Below, piece after piece: positions 6,534 to 7,051 of a stretch of DNA of 7,051 bases. The stretch is from Burkholderiaceae bacterium. Its GTDB lineage: Bacteria; Pseudomonadota; Gammaproteobacteria; Burkholderiales; Burkholderiaceae_C. Where the stretch lies: positions 1 through 7,051 of the forward strand of contig JAOTTZ010000092.1 of the NCBI GenBank assembly GCA_029864165.1. Reading direction: 5' to 3'. Under the pieces are notes generated by a model that ran no database searches, was not told the DNA's origin, and worked only from the letters and a program-made list of their open reading frames with translations. How positions within the stretch are numbered: position 1 is the stretch's first letter; each line of letters starts with the position of its first letter. The translations under genes and the position numbers were made by a program.

Positions 6534-6548
6534 TTACAGGTTTACAGG
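6534..6548 (+). repeat. Tandem TTACAGG pair upstream of pilB
   Basis: TTACAGG occurs at 6534-6540 and again at 6542-6548, an 8-base period. The first copy also forms CCTG-TTA-CAGG (6530-6540). It lies 17 bases before the pilB start. A role as a regulator site is only a guess. Confidence 0.3.
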
Positions 6549-6564
6549 GTAAGGTGAATCGGCG

Positions 6565-7051
6565 ATGATTCAAAGTCGCTCACCTCGTGAAATGGCACAT
6601 ATGGCTGTGGATACCTTGGCGGATGCACCTCAATCGACCCTCTCTGGCGTTGCCAGGGTGTTGGTCCACGCTGGAAAGCTAACCGCCAAGAGCGCCGAGG
6701 ATTTGGTTCGCAGCGCCAAAGAAAGACGCGCAAGCTTCATTGCGTCGGTGATCGGCGCCAATGCGGTATCGCCGGCCGACCTTGCTCATACCCTGTCGAC
6801 CGCATTGGCCCTGCCGTTGTTGGATCTGTCGGCCGTCGACGCGCAGCGCTTACCCAAGGGCGTCATTGACAGCAAGCTGGCAGCGCAGTACCACATTGTC
6901 GTATTGAGCAGACGAGGTAACCGTCTCTTTATCGGCGGAGCCGACCCCACCGATCAGGACGCCGTTGAACGCATCAAGTTTGCGACCCAACTTACGCCCG
7001 AATGGGTCATCGTTGAGTACGACAAGCTGTCCGCATTGCTGGATGCTAGCA
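6565..7051 (+). CDS. pilB: Type IV pilus assembly ATPase PilB, N-terminal part
   Basis: PilB is the cytoplasmic hexameric ATPase that drives pilus extension. Only the first 162 codons lie in the window; the Walker motifs and the rest, some 400 residues, are outside. The visible part is the N-terminal regulatory region of the GspE/PilB/MshE family (MshEN-like, about residues 55-160), with SPADLAHTLSTALALPLLDL at 69-88, LFIGGADPTDQDAVERIKFA near 121-140 and TPEWVIVEYDKL near 143-154. The segment GADPTD...IKFATQL is characteristic of betaproteobacterial PilB as I recall it. The start at 6565 was chosen because GGTGA (6553-6557) lies seven bases upstream; the ATGs at 6592 and 6601 have no ribosome site. 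GspE of type II secretion is the main alternative, but the ispB, tRNA-Pro context favours PilB. Other MshEN domains bind c-di-GMP; whether this one does cannot be judged here. Confidence 0.88.
   Translation, partial: MIQSRSPREMAHMAVDTLADAPQSTLSGVARVLVHAGKLTAKSAEDLVRSAKERRASFIASVIGANAVSPADLAHTLSTALALPLLDLSAVDAQRLPKGVIDSKLAAQYHIVVLSRRGNRLFIGGADPTDQDAVERIKFATQLTPEWVIVEYDKLSALLDAS

Noticed and set aside
1..7051. Mobile elements, CRISPR arrays, defence genes or a hidden new system
   Set aside because: Nearly every base is covered by conserved housekeeping genes or short gaps under about 210 bases. No transposase, integrase, repeat-spacer array or unexplained gene was seen.

Overview
The window is a stretch of ordinary chromosomal housekeeping DNA from a GC-rich Gram-negative bacterium. 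It is most likely a betaproteobacterium of the Burkholderiales type. The reasons are the gene order (rplU-rpmA-obgE-proB, then rppH and proS on one side and ispB, tRNA-Pro and pilB on the other), the sequence of the ProS and PilB N-termini, a bacterial-type ProS with an inserted editing domain, and an RppH rather than a Firmicutes-type RNA-decapping enzyme. The taxonomic call is inferred from recall, not from a search. I see no insertion sequence, phage gene, CRISPR array or toxin-antitoxin pair, and no previously undescribed gene system.

Layout, left to right. (1) Positions 1-1353, minus strand: proS, prolyl-tRNA synthetase, cut by the window edge (451 residues present, C-terminus missing). 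(2) Positions 1354-1496: divergent gap with a large three-tier stem-loop. Read on the minus strand it ends in five T's just upstream of proS. (3) Positions 1497-2096, plus strand: rppH. (4) Positions 2160-5107, minus strand: a four-gene cluster transcribed rplU, rpmA, obgE, proB (ribosomal proteins L21 and L27, the ribosome-assembly GTPase Obg, glutamate 5-kinase). obgE and proB overlap by 8 bases. (5) Positions 5108-5313: divergent control region between rplU and ispB, with two strong inverted repeats and two plausible promoters. (6) Positions 5314-6309, plus strand: ispB, a long-chain polyprenyl diphosphate synthase that appears to use a TTG start. (7) Positions 6354-6430, plus strand: tRNA-Pro with anticodon CGG, probably cotranscribed with ispB. 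(8) Positions 6565-7051, plus strand: the first 162 codons of pilB, the type IV pilus extension ATPase.

How the genes relate. Most of the window serves translation: two 50S proteins, a 50S-assembly GTPase, a synthetase and a tRNA. Three separate loci deal with proline: its synthesis (proB), its charging onto tRNA (proS) and a proline tRNA. rppH starts mRNA decay, ispB makes the isoprenoid side chain of quinones, and pilB begins a pilus locus that continues past the right edge.

The observations most worth a second look are regulatory. They are the terminator-like hairpin before proS, the possibility that proB-operon transcripts run antisense through rppH to reach it, the paired hairpins before rplU, and a dnaX-type A-AAA-AAG heptamer at codons 3-5 of rpmA.
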